Positions 46,211 to 56,715 of a stretch of DNA of 64,000 bases are shown piece by piece. Within the stretch, counting starts at the first letter, position 1, and every line of letters begins with the position of its first letter. The stretch spans positions 124,001 through 188,000 of the forward strand of contig JADDOH010003994.1 in NCBI GenBank assembly GCA_016648135.1. The letters run 5' to 3'. A program made the position numbers and the translations under genes. Origin of the DNA: Agrypnia vestita. Taxonomy: Eukaryota; Arthropoda; Insecta; Trichoptera; Phryganeidae. The notes below the pieces were generated by a model. It was not told the DNA's origin. It was given only the letters and a program-made list of their open reading frames with translations, and searched no databases.

Positions 46211-49200
46211 CAAAATTTAGCATTCAAAGAAACTATTATTTCATATAAACTCACGGGCTGTTGTAGAATCCTTTCGAACAAACCATCCCCGAGATCTTAT
46301 CTATTTATTCATAAAGAAGTTTCACTTCAAAAAATGTGGTATTTCGTAGATAGCAAATATATGTATTATTTTCCCACGGAATTAATATGAACAGGTTCAT
46401 GCACGTCTAAGACGGAACCATTCAAGGTAAGAATATGCTAATACAAAGTGTTTATAATTATTAATTTCAGTGTTATTTAATATGTGTGAATTTTTCCCTT
46501 TGCGCCGTTCGAACGATTTTACTGGTTTGTCTCAAATCGAAAATGTTTTATTTCTAATACACGAATTCTTTCTAGTGTTGTATTTTATTGTAACATAAAT
46601 GTATCGATTATTAGGTTCGTTAGATGGTTTTATTACGTAATATTATGCAATTGTTTCCACACTGCTCCTATAAAAGAATTTGAAGTTATTACGATACACA
46701 ACGGGGTCCTTCATCCATTAGACGAATCATGTGCCAATTCAACGACGTATTACGAATAGTATATATTGTATTTATCGAGATTTAGTCGCATTTCTTATTT
46801 CTAGTGAGGTTTTTAGTATTGGTTCCAGGCGCCATTATGAGGCGGAAATAGTTCATATTCATAGCCCGACTGCAATAGGTATTTTTGTCGCGTAAGAGGT
46901 AGCACTTTTAGAAATATAACTATGTTTTATGTTTAGTCCCTGACGGACAGGAGGGTATAGCTGTGGCTATTTAGGTAATATACTTAGTAAATGCAAAGGG
47001 CATTAGGTATTTTCAATATAGTATGCGAACCCAAGATGTTAGAAATATTTTAGTTAATATTGCATTCAAAAGCGCAATTTTCACAGAATAATTATTTCCA
47101 GTTAATAATATATATTTTAGTTAAATGTGTAGTTAGCACAGGCAGAGTATTAATATTGTATAGAATACATTATTTTATAATATTTCGTAGAAGGTATAAT
47201 ATTTTATTCCGCGATCCTTTTATAGTTACAGCGTATCTGTCGACCTCAGCCGTTGCCACCCGCGCCATACAACTATTTTCGCTAACATCATACGGCAAAT
47301 GACTTTATTCATTGCAATGAAATTATATTATTTAATATTATTTTCCACGACGTATTTTTGACGGGTCACCCCATAGGATTCATCACATTGTTAGCCGCGG
47401 CCAGGAGTGGGCAAATTAATTGAATATAGTAGATAAAATTTAAATTCAACTCGCGTCAACTATTTTACGACTGTATAATATTTTTCATATAACAGAAAAC
47501 ATTTTCTAGAAAATACCGTCATTTGACGAGGACCCCTCTATCTACTATCTAGCTGGCTCATCACAGTGCTTACCGTGACCAGGAGAACGATTTATATTGA
47601 AATACAATAAAATGCTTTATAATATTAATTGAACATCATTTCGACATTAAATACAGTCTGCTCGATTTGACGAGGGCCCTACTATCTACCTGGATCATTA
47701 CACTGTGAAAACGTAAGACTTTGATATTTTTATATTTATATATTTTATTTTATATATTTTTTAATATTGAAGGCTTTGATCATTAAAATTAATGGAATAT
47801 AACTATTTTTTCTCTATTTGTGTTTTATATTATACATATAGAAAAAATATAGAAAAATACATGTCTTACGTGGAAAAACAAATAATTACTTAATTAGGAA
47901 GAGGAACATAGTAAAGTAAAAAAAAAGAGGAAAAGTAAAGATTCCCCCACCACACATAAGAATCTTAATTCTTTTTGGTGAGGTATAACATATAATAATA
48001 ATTTGATTGTTAATGTTTGCTAGTTATCATTGTTATAAAATAAATGGTATGTACTATCTATTTAAAAAAAAAAGAATAAAAATATTATGAATTATTTAAA
48101 AGGTGCAAGAGTTAATAGTGATGAGAGATATTGAAACCCTCGCAACTCGTGTAGTTAAATATAAAATACATAATTAAACCAAAGTAGCGAGAGCACCAAC
48201 ACAAGTAATATTCCATCCATTTTGATGATCCACTGAATAATCTCTGCGCCGATTCCACTAATAATATATATGAAAGAATTCTTTCCTTAATACTTCTTTT
48301 AATTAAGAAATTTTGTATTTCACTGGTGTCCCGAATTATTGGATTTTATATTATATATTTTTAATTATAAGGATAACAAGGTTATTGTAATTGGTTAAGG
48401 TTACTTATATTAATCTGCAGTAAAATCGGAATAATTGACTTAAAAATAATGAATTTTACTATTGATCTTTATGACGTAGCCGTACCTAATTATTCATTTA
48501 AAAAAACTAGGAAATATAATATGTATATTGATTGTTTTTAAGTGTCTATCGAGTTTGATACATTGTATCAAAATCAGAATGGACTAAGAATAACTTCCAT
48601 AAATTAAGTCTGTAAAGCATTCATTTTTTAGATGGGGGTATGATCATATGTATTGAGGGGGGTGGGGTGGAGATTGGCAGGAAGAACTTGAAGTGGAGAA
48701 TACATTAAAATGATTTTTTGTGTCCGTTCTGACGAAGGTAAACAAAACACATTTAGAAGCAATCAATGTGATTTATAAACTGTTTTTTATAATTAATTAT
48801 TAATAATTTTTGTTCACTGCTCGATTGCTATAGGTTGTTATTTATTTAATCTTTAATTGGTACCGAAAGATTATTGAAAAATAAACAAAGTATAAAAATA
48901 TCTTTTTATTTATTAATTAAATAAAACCTTCAGTCTTAATACGTTGTTAGATGATAGAATTAGATATAATTACACACTTTCAAAACATCTCGAAATGTCT
49001 AGGCTCATTTCATAAGTTCTCGAATAGTCGCGACGCGACGTTTAACCTATAGAAAGGGGTCCGCCCGGCCGCTACGCAGTCAATTTTTGCGTTCTTGACG
49101 GCTGCGGGCTAAATATGCCACGGATATCCACAAATGAACCATTCGGGAAAGTGATCGGTGCAACAGAAACAACGTAATAAAATGTGTTCTTCAGACGAGT

Positions 49201-49979
49201 GATTAGAGATAATTAATGAGAAATAAGAAATTGGATAAAAAGTGCATGAAATGTTCTAGATACATTAAGCTACCAAAAATTTAAGAGCAGTGCTCTGTTA
49301 AAGTTCATTGACTTTTTGGTGAAATTAATAAAAACTTTGAATTGTTTTAGCGTTTTCTTTGCCTCTCATAGCCACGTCCCGTGACAATTTTAATTCACGT
49401 AAGTAGAGAAAGCATATTTATACAAAACTAAAGTTCTTTTATAAAATACAAAATTTTCATACCATTACGAGGTATACCATCTGCAGAGATAAGCGGGTAG
49501 CTTCAAAACCAAACATTCCAAGTAAAAACACATTTTGTTTAAAAAAAACTTTTTTTCGATATTTCTATCGAGTATACTACCTTGCAGAAGCTTTCTTTAA
49601 TAAGCTATCAAGTAATGGTACCTATTTCATAGTGGATCTGACATATCGACGTCTGAAAACTTATACTAAATTACACCGTAGCTACGAATATCTTAAATAT
49701 TTTATTTGAGTACATGAACTGGAATTTTAAATAATAAAAATTCAATATGGCGATAACCAGACGCCATATTGTGAAAAAGAAAAAAAATGAAAGTAAACGA
49801 ACTGTGTTAAATGGGGCATTTTGGAATAGGTATTTAAAAATCATCTTTAGGTCCTTGTTATCATTCTTCATTTAGAATGACCATTTAAAAATCAGGACCC
49901 ATTAAAAATCTAGACCGGCACAAATCTTCCCAATAATGGGTCCCGATTACTAATGTCGCTATATTCATATTAAATTTTG
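46211..49979. other. AT-rich intergenic DNA
   Basis: Holds a degenerate three-unit repeat (47346-47710) and a GC-richer patch at 49020-49400. There is also a short hairpin around caatatggcg / cgccatattg (49743-49771). No gene is supported. Confidence 0.4.
47346..47710 (+). repeat. Degenerate three-unit repeat
   Basis: Blocks tttgacggg..cacccc, atttgacgaggacccctct and atttgacgagggccctacta are each followed by a tcatcaca or tcattaca block, at roughly 140-175-bp intervals. Confidence 0.5.
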
Positions 49980-50172
49980 ATTTGACATGTCTTTAGTTTA
50001 GTGACACGCGCAAGATCGCAAGATAAATCGACTGACGTAAGAATCATCAAAATCGGCCTACGCGTTTGGCCTCTAGAGCGCCACAAAGCGCAAAGGAACA
50101 AATGTACATACATACATAGGTTGATAAATACATTACCCTCCTTTGCGTCGTGCAGTCGGGTAAAAATGTAAG
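49980..50172 (+). repeat. 3' end of an RTE-like non-LTR retrotransposon
   Basis: atcatcaaaatcggcctacg, then tacatacatacata and finally cctcctttgcgtcgtgcagt with cgggtaaaaa, is the arrangement seen at the 3' ends of many insect RTE-type elements. No upstream coding part is attached. Confidence 0.6.
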
Positions 50173-50717
50173 AATGATTCATATTTTTCCTTTTAATGCA
50201 AGTGTTTGATCAACTTCCCTTTGCTCATAATTAGTCACAATGAGTGGCAGATTGAATGATGAAAACAATTGAGATGTTTCTCGGATCAACATTTTATTGC
50301 TTCTCCTTTAATAACAAAGCTAAGGGCGCCAGGTGTCGCCTATTACCAATAATATCATTAGGGCGACATTCGTTAGATACCGCCCTAACAAATTGAATTG
50401 TATTCATTGTCAAGCTCTCAAAAGCAATATAATATTTCAGTGTTTATGGAGATCTGAAACTCAAGGATTTGTAAGCCAACTGCGTAATAAATTTGAATTT
50501 ATTTAGATTATTTCCGCAACCGAACGGAACAGGGTATAAAAGGAAAGATTTTTATATTTTAAGTATTTATTATTCTTTCTGTAATCAGAGGGCTCAAGAA
50601 AATGATTTTTAATTTTTATTCGTCGAAATATTTATAAATATTTTTTTTAATAACAAATAAATAAATGAAATTAAGAGAAACACACAAATAGTAAATAATA
50701 AAACTGAAAAATTAAAT

Positions 50718-50789
50718 GCTGGAACCTGGATTCGAACCACGGACCTCTGTCTTACGCGGACAGCGTGTTATCAATTTCACTTTCCCAGC
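50718..50789 (-). ncRNA. tRNA-like sequence, left arm
   Basis: Acceptor gctggga/ttccagc pairs fully (with G-T). The anticodon stem ctgtc/gacag is perfect, with loop cgcgtaa (position 33 is G instead of T, candidate anticodon CGT). The T arm ttcgaat loop has one stem mismatch, and the discriminator base is A. Box B ggttcgaatcc is present. It is probably a pseudo-tRNA or SINE-type head. Confidence 0.7.
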
Positions 50790-51017
50790 TACTTAATAAG
50801 TCTTAATATGAATAACATATATACTTTATTTGCAGTGTAGCAAAGAATACATCCATTATTCGGAAATAGACTAGCGGAAGAAAAAAGACGTCAAAACTTC
50901 GTTTGATATTCTCGGAACAATCGATTACTTCCCGAATAAAAATGGAATAATATAAATAAGTGAATTAATCTTCAAGGAGAAACACATAACTATCAAATAT
51001 TGACGACCTATTAAGTA

Positions 51018-51089
51018 GCTGGGGTAGTGAAATTGGCAACACGCTGCCGGCGTAAGACAGAGGTCCGTGGTTCGAATCCAGGTTCCAGC
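51018..51089 (+). ncRNA. tRNA-like sequence, right arm
   Basis: This inverted sister of 50718-50789 has acceptor gctgggg/ttccagc and an A-box-like tagtgaaattgg (51025). Anticodon stem ctgcc/gacag has one mismatch; the loop is ggcgtaa. Box B is intact. Confidence 0.7.
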
Positions 51090-51206
51090 ATTTAATTTTT
51101 CAGTTTTATTATTTGATATTTGTGTGTTTCTCTTAATTTCATTTATTTATTTCTTATTAAATATTACGGGACTCGCTTCCATAAATAAATGAAAAATATA
51201 AATAAC

Positions 51207-51225
51207 ATATATATATATATATATA
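51207..51225. repeat. (TA)n microsatellite
   Basis: About nine ta units. Confidence 0.85.
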
Positions 51226-51427
51226 GAAATACTGAGTTGGATTCATCAGCGTTGGGTGACTCTGCGGTGAGTATTTAAGTACTCTTTAGAAAAAGCTTGT
51301 TCAGCGCTGAATACACTTCAGAAAGCTTAAAACCGCTTTGAGCAGAAGAGATGTTCCTATGCTCCGTTGCAAATGGTTAAAACCCCATCTTTTTACTGGG
51401 TGCAGCGTTAATATAGAAGTTGGATGC

Positions 51428-51526
51428 AATATCGAGAATGCAGGTTTTATCAAGCATCAATAGGTATCTAATATCGAGCACGGAGCTTTTATCGAATGCC
51501 ATAGGTATCTAATATTGAGAATGCGG
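51428..51526 (+). repeat. Minisatellite, 41-42 bp x 2.4
   Basis: Units begin aatatcgag at 51428, aatatcgag at 51470 and aatattgag at 51511, each full unit ending ataggtatct. Confidence 0.8.
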
Positions 51527-52074
51527 AACAAAAAAAATTCTTCCTCAAATTGATGAGAAATACAGAAGTAACGGAGCAAGTCCACAATAATTTACAGATA
51601 TATTATATTTCTGTCTAAATTTCGAGTCAAAAATGTTGTAAAATTAATATCCAAAGATCAAAAGTGACAAAGGAAAATGACTTCAAAGTGCGCATTTTTT
51701 TCAATATTTCTGATTAATCTCCTATCAAACGAGGCGTATTGATGCAAAAACGCCACTATCCATGTTGAGCCCATTTGGATGGTGGCGGTTTTGTATTCAT
51801 AAGCCACAAACTTTCGATTTATTGAAAGTAATTTTAATTAAATATTCAAAAATTTATTTTATTTACAGTAAATTAAACTTTGTAACTCATTACACACGTT
51901 GAGTTATATTTATCATATTATATTATTTTTATATTTAGTTAGTTCGATATTATCATACATGATTTAATATTAAAACATATTATAGTATAAAAACATTAGT
52001 AATAATATTTTTTGCACTCTTATTTCAAAACCTTTATGTTCACTTTATTTTGTATTATCTTTGGTAGACTGTGG

Positions 52075-52500
52075 TTTTCCTCCTACGGAATATTGTCATC
52101 AAGTTTATAAAACACGTCGATTTAGAAATATACGAACAATTTGGTTCGATATTACTAAATATAAGAAGAAAAAAATTTACAAGAACAATCAATACCTACC
52201 TTACGAATAGATTATTCCAAGAATTTTGTTTGCCTACTCTTATAGAAATTCTTAAAAAAGTATCAATAGGTTCTACAGACCTTAAAAGAAAAATATATAA
52301 TATATTCTCCAACTTCCTGGTCCACAAGCTATTTTCTAAATCTAAACACGCCCAAATATAAAACAATCGCAACCCAGAACCATTATTATTTTGTAGGAAT
52401 TAAAATATTCAATTCATTACCCGAAAAATTAAAAAAATACAAGCCCTTACTAAATAATTAACAAAAAAAAATTAAAAGAAAACCTCTTTAAATTCCTTAT
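52075..52500 (+). pseudogene. Non-LTR retrotransposon C-terminal remnant
   Basis: The open stretch 52071-52361 (LEIYEQFGSILLNIRRKKFT) is followed in another frame by HYYFVGIKIFNSLPEKLKKY, the typical end of Jockey/CR1-group polyproteins (GxKxxNSLPxxIK). Assignment rests mainly on that C-terminal motif. Confidence 0.5.
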
Positions 52501-53344
52501 GAGCTTTCCTTTATATTTATTTTGTTTGTTCTCAATATTCTTAAGAACTTATTTCAATTTAATATCCATGAAATGAACTGATGTGAATACTCTTTCCATA
52601 AGCACGAGTGTCAGCTCTTTTATGACAAGTAAAACGTTTATTTGTATGAATCTATTATATTATATTAATGAAATGTATGTTACTAAGATATAACTATAAT
52701 AAAAAAATGAGATTGTCTACTTTTTGGTACAACATTAAATTTTTTGCCGACACTGAAAATTGTTCAATTTCTTGCTTCTGAATTGATTTTTAAATTTTTC
52801 ATTGTATAGAAGCGGAAGCCAGGAGTTTTTCTGATAATTTTAATATTATGCTTTCAATACGCTTATCCTTTTTGCGGGAAAAAGCCTTACCGTTTTTTCA
52901 ATTTCGCAATTCTTTTGCCACAATGTTAAGCCACAATGCCTTTCAGAACCTCGATTTTCTAAAACCGATTATTTTGTTTACATATTTCATGTACTTTCTG
53001 TAACATAACTGTCCACCAAAAATGCTTTTGACCCAGTTTCGCCACACATTGTACAAATACTTACGTATTCGGGAAAATTCTTCAAGAAAGGGGTTGGATC
53101 ATAGCGAAAAAAAGTTCCCTCTTGCGTATGTTTAAAAAAAAAAATTATACTGCATTTAAAGCAAAAAATAATTAAATCCCCTAGTAAACAAAACGCATTT
53201 TTTACGATAGACGTTGTTTAAAAAAAAAAACAATTTCGTCCGAAACCGAGTCTTTTGATTAAAAATATCTTGTAATATAGCGCAACGTAGGTAGGTACTT
53301 ACTAAGACATACTTTTTGAAAGTATTCAGCTTTTCAAAATTGTT

Positions 53345-53510
53345 TTAAAATTTACAAGCTCGTATTAACTTTTTAAACATTGGTAGCTTGTTGGTGTAGT
53401 GATGATGAAGCTCGCCTACTGATCTGGTGGTCAGTGGTTCGTAATTTTCATCCCCTTATCAAAATAGTCAAAATGTTTCGAAAAGATGTTAATATATTTG
53501 TCTAATGTTA
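53345..53510 (+). ncRNA. Degenerate tRNA-like module between short inverted flanks
   Basis: tgttggtgtagtgatgatga resembles a box A region and gtggttcgtaattttc a decayed box B. The flanks attaactttttaaacattgg and caaaatgtttcgaaaagatg (then ttaat) are roughly inverted. Confidence 0.4.
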
Positions 53511-53689
53511 TTTTAAAAATATATTATATTTTCATTGCGTTATGTAAATCGTTCTCTTGGCATTCGGAAGACCTGTCCAAGCCACCTCAGATGAGGTATC
53601 GTCTGACTTATCGTGGTACTTCTTATTGGTTCCATTTATGTCACTCCCCGTTTGAAGAAAGAACAAATAAAAAGAGTGAATATTTATAA

Positions 53690-54060
53690 CTAGCTGTAAC
53701 GCGTCAAAAATGACGTACATTTACATGTCGGTTACTAAATAATAATTATGTATTTAATAATAATAATTTTTTTTTAATAGAAGTTACGGATATTACAGGC
53801 GATTATAGACAGAGAGATAATGAAAAAAAAATTGTCGCGTGGGATTTTTATCGTGGACCTTTTATCCACGGGAATTTGGACATTTGGACCAAATTCCTGT
53901 GGATCTTTTGTCATTGATAAAAATGTCCATGGACTTTTTATCGTTGGAACAAATGTCCGTGGACCTTATGTAAAATTAAAAATAAAATTACCGACACAGT
54001 ACGCTACAGAGGACAACGAAATTATTCTTATTGGTATAGATTACAGATTAAGGAAATGCG
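53690..54060 (+). repeat. Member of the gacaacgaaattatt dispersed family, with an internal minisatellite
   Basis: It starts agctgtaacgcgtcaaaaat and acatttacatgtcggtt, and ends gacaacgaaattattcttat, like 20710-20920. Between 53836 and 53965 there are four to five degenerate ~28-30-bp units ending tgtccgtgg / tgtccatgg. Confidence 0.7.
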
Positions 54061-54244
54061 AGTGAATTACAATCTTGTTTGATCACTTTTGAGTTTTTTG
54101 GATTTACCAAAATAAATATGAAATACATTTTCCAATTTACTTGTTTAAATGATATGGTGTCACTAACATATAGAACCGTGAGAGCAAACCTGCTAAGAAA
54201 AAATTTATAGTTTTCGTTTTTTTATTTAAGAAACAAAACAATAT

Positions 54245-54360
54245 ATATAAAATTAGCTGTATACCGATGAATAATCACGGAACATTGGATTCGATAAAAT
54301 TACGGATGTTACAGGAAGTTACGCACATACGGACAGACAACGAAATTATTGTTATTTTTT
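54245..54360 (+). repeat. Short member of the gacaacgaaattatt family
   Basis: Begins attagctgta and ends cagacaacgaaattattgtt; shares ttacggatgttacagg with 53784-53800. Confidence 0.65.
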
Positions 54361-54973
54361 GATAAATTTACCCTGGACATGATGAAATATGTAAAAATGC
54401 AAAGGATAAACTGTTCTTGCGAAACAATTCTCCTTGGCATTTTTTGCAATGACATTTATTTTGGTTTCATTTGAAATATTTGTTTTGATTTTCTTATATC
54501 TATTTGCATTATTGTGCTATATGAAAAGCCGTAACCCAAATGGTGTACTTTTGTTAAAATATTAAGAGGAGCCTTACATCAAAAGTTTAGACCTTCTAAA
54601 TCACTTCCTGATAAGGTTGCATTAAAGTTTAATTAAAAGTTTACGTATTCTTGGCTGTCTACAAGCCCGCGCACAATCTTGAAAGTTATGTGGTTTTATA
54701 ACATTTTAAGACTATAAAATATGTAACGTCCTAGATAACTGTTACGAGATATAGTTTAATGGTTGAGTGAATGAACATTTGCTTACCAATTCAAGTACGC
54801 AATCTCCACTGTAAATCTACTAGGGGAACGCAGTCAGTTCATTGAAGCACAATAGGTAATACGAGTAAATATAGCTCTGTTGACATATAAGGTCGTACAC
54901 TCCTCACATTAAAAAAAACAAATCTTCTATTACTAATTGATATGGCAGTTACTTGGTTGTGCGACATGATTAT

Positions 54974-55146
54974 TTTAATTTAAACTTAATTAAACTCTCT
55001 AATGCACACACGTCGAGTTAATTTAACACGATTATAGTTTCGAGAGGAGCAGTCCTATGAAATTACACCTGATGATGGACAGCTTCTCTCGAAACTCGAA
55101 ACTATAGTGTATGCATTACAAAGTTTAATTTAGTTTAAATTAAAAC
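54974..55146. mobile_element. Hairpin MITE
   Basis: ttttaatttaaacttaatta pairs with tttagtttaaattaaaac, ctctaatgcacac with gtgtatgcatta, and gtttcgagag with ctctcgaaac, over about 172 bp. Confidence 0.7.
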
Positions 55147-56540
55147 AAATCTTTTATTTTATAGTTTGCCTACATACTTTATCTATTTTTCTTCTTTCCT
55201 GCACTGTCCCAACTCATTGCCTAGGTAGGCTGTTGGGGTCTGCTGTTCTCTTCTCGGGCTGTATCTTTTTCGGTTCTGAGTATCGCTTTTATCCAGGCCG
55301 TTTCTCTGTTAGATTTTGGAGCATTGAGTCATCCAGGAGTTATTTGGTCTTCTTACGGAAGACTGTCGATGATAGCTCCATATACTTCTTATTTTTGCAT
55401 TCTATCCTATCCTATTCTATCCTCATATCCTTCTTCTCTGTAAATGAGTGATCCCAGATTCTTAAATGCGTCACATTGACTATGTTTCCCCATCAATGCA
55501 ATTGATGCATTGAAGGAGTAACAACTTACATACTTAATCTATTTATGTATTATATTGTTGACATTCTTTTATTTTTGTAATTTTCTTCTTATGTACTTAG
55601 TTAGCTATGCTTTTTGAACACTTTGTGTTTCAAATTATTATGTAATAGCCCAATTCAGGGCGTGTCTTAATTAATAAATAAATAAGTAGTACATACATTT
55701 GGAAAATAAGGAAAATTTAATCTTTATCTGTCAGAATACTATGATCGATTTTAAAATCTGCACGATGTGTGTATATTTGTGTTTGGAATGTATCGATATA
55801 TATTATTTATTTAATTTTATTCCATAGAAACTCTTGTTAAGTTTATTTCTAAGTAATGACTGCACACCGCTAAAGTCTACATAAAAAAAAATTCCACATA
55901 TACATACATGCATATATTAAGATCTACAATAAATCACGGCGTGTAACGTTCTGAAAATGGCAGAGCGAATATGCGCTCATATCAAGTTCATATTTTCTGT
56001 ATGAAGTCTGTGATATTTAAGGGGCGGCTATATTTTCTAACGTGCACCCAAGAGGTACCACGAAACTACTTTAATGATTCATTAGAATTAATGTAGAAAA
56101 AGTCATTTCATTTTTCATATACCGATATACGTGTTTTTTACATTCTTCTAATTATGTTAAAATGTATATAAATTATTTCCGATAACCTTAGGTATTCTTA
56201 ATGAAATCAGTCGCAATAAATACATTTTCGCATTCCCTGGAAAATACCCCAAAGGTATTTTCTCTTTCAAATCATAATATATACTAGATGTCTCAAGCCA
56301 ACAATCGTTTAAGGGTCTTCCGTCAGTTTTGTTTTTGGTTTTTAACTTGTCATTCCAGTCTATGACTTTCAACTGTCAATCGATCTTAATTATACTCCAT
56401 AAAATCCATTAAACGCCTAAAGCCCTTAAATTCAAAAATGTCATATATTTATTGGTCGGTTGAATCGTTTCGTAACAATATTTATGATTTTATACTTTAA
56501 AAAGGAAGCATTCAATCGCATTCAATTAACTGCGAAATTT
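55147..56540. other. Intergenic DNA with a possible non-LTR 3' end
   Basis: 55220-55450 is less AT-rich, with short ctatcctat repeats. cagggcgtgtcttaattaat followed by aaataaataag near 55655-55690 looks like a non-LTR tail. No protein was recognised. Confidence 0.35.
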
Positions 56541-56559
56541 TATTATAATAAACAAGATA

Positions 56560-56715
56560 GGTAATATATGTCTAATAGAGACGAAGCTATTTTTTTATAT
56601 GGGAAAGTAGGTATGGAAGTCTTTTTGGGTATTCATAGGGCTTAAAACCTATCGTACGGCTGGCTGAATTGATCACTTTATACAATGTTACGTTCACCAG
56701 CATGAGATTATTTAT
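56560..56715 (+). repeat. Dispersed repeat (inverted partner 42540-42720)
   Basis: Carries tttatatgggaaagtaggta, acctatcgtac and gatcactttatacaatgtta in the same order as the reverse complement of 42540-42720. Confidence 0.75.

Larger units (their letters stand above)
50649..51167. repeat. Large inverted repeat with a tRNA-like module in each arm
   Basis: Arms 50649-50800 and 51005-51167 are about 95 percent complementary, including aaattaagagaaacacacaa and the tRNA-like modules. About 200 bp separate them. The left flank of the right-hand module (50975-51015) is itself an inverted version of its right flank. Confidence 0.85.

Noticed and set aside
48995..49386. Possible solo LTR (tgtctagg ... 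cgtgaca with aataaa inside)
   Set aside because: The ends are not convincingly inverted and no matching target duplication was found.
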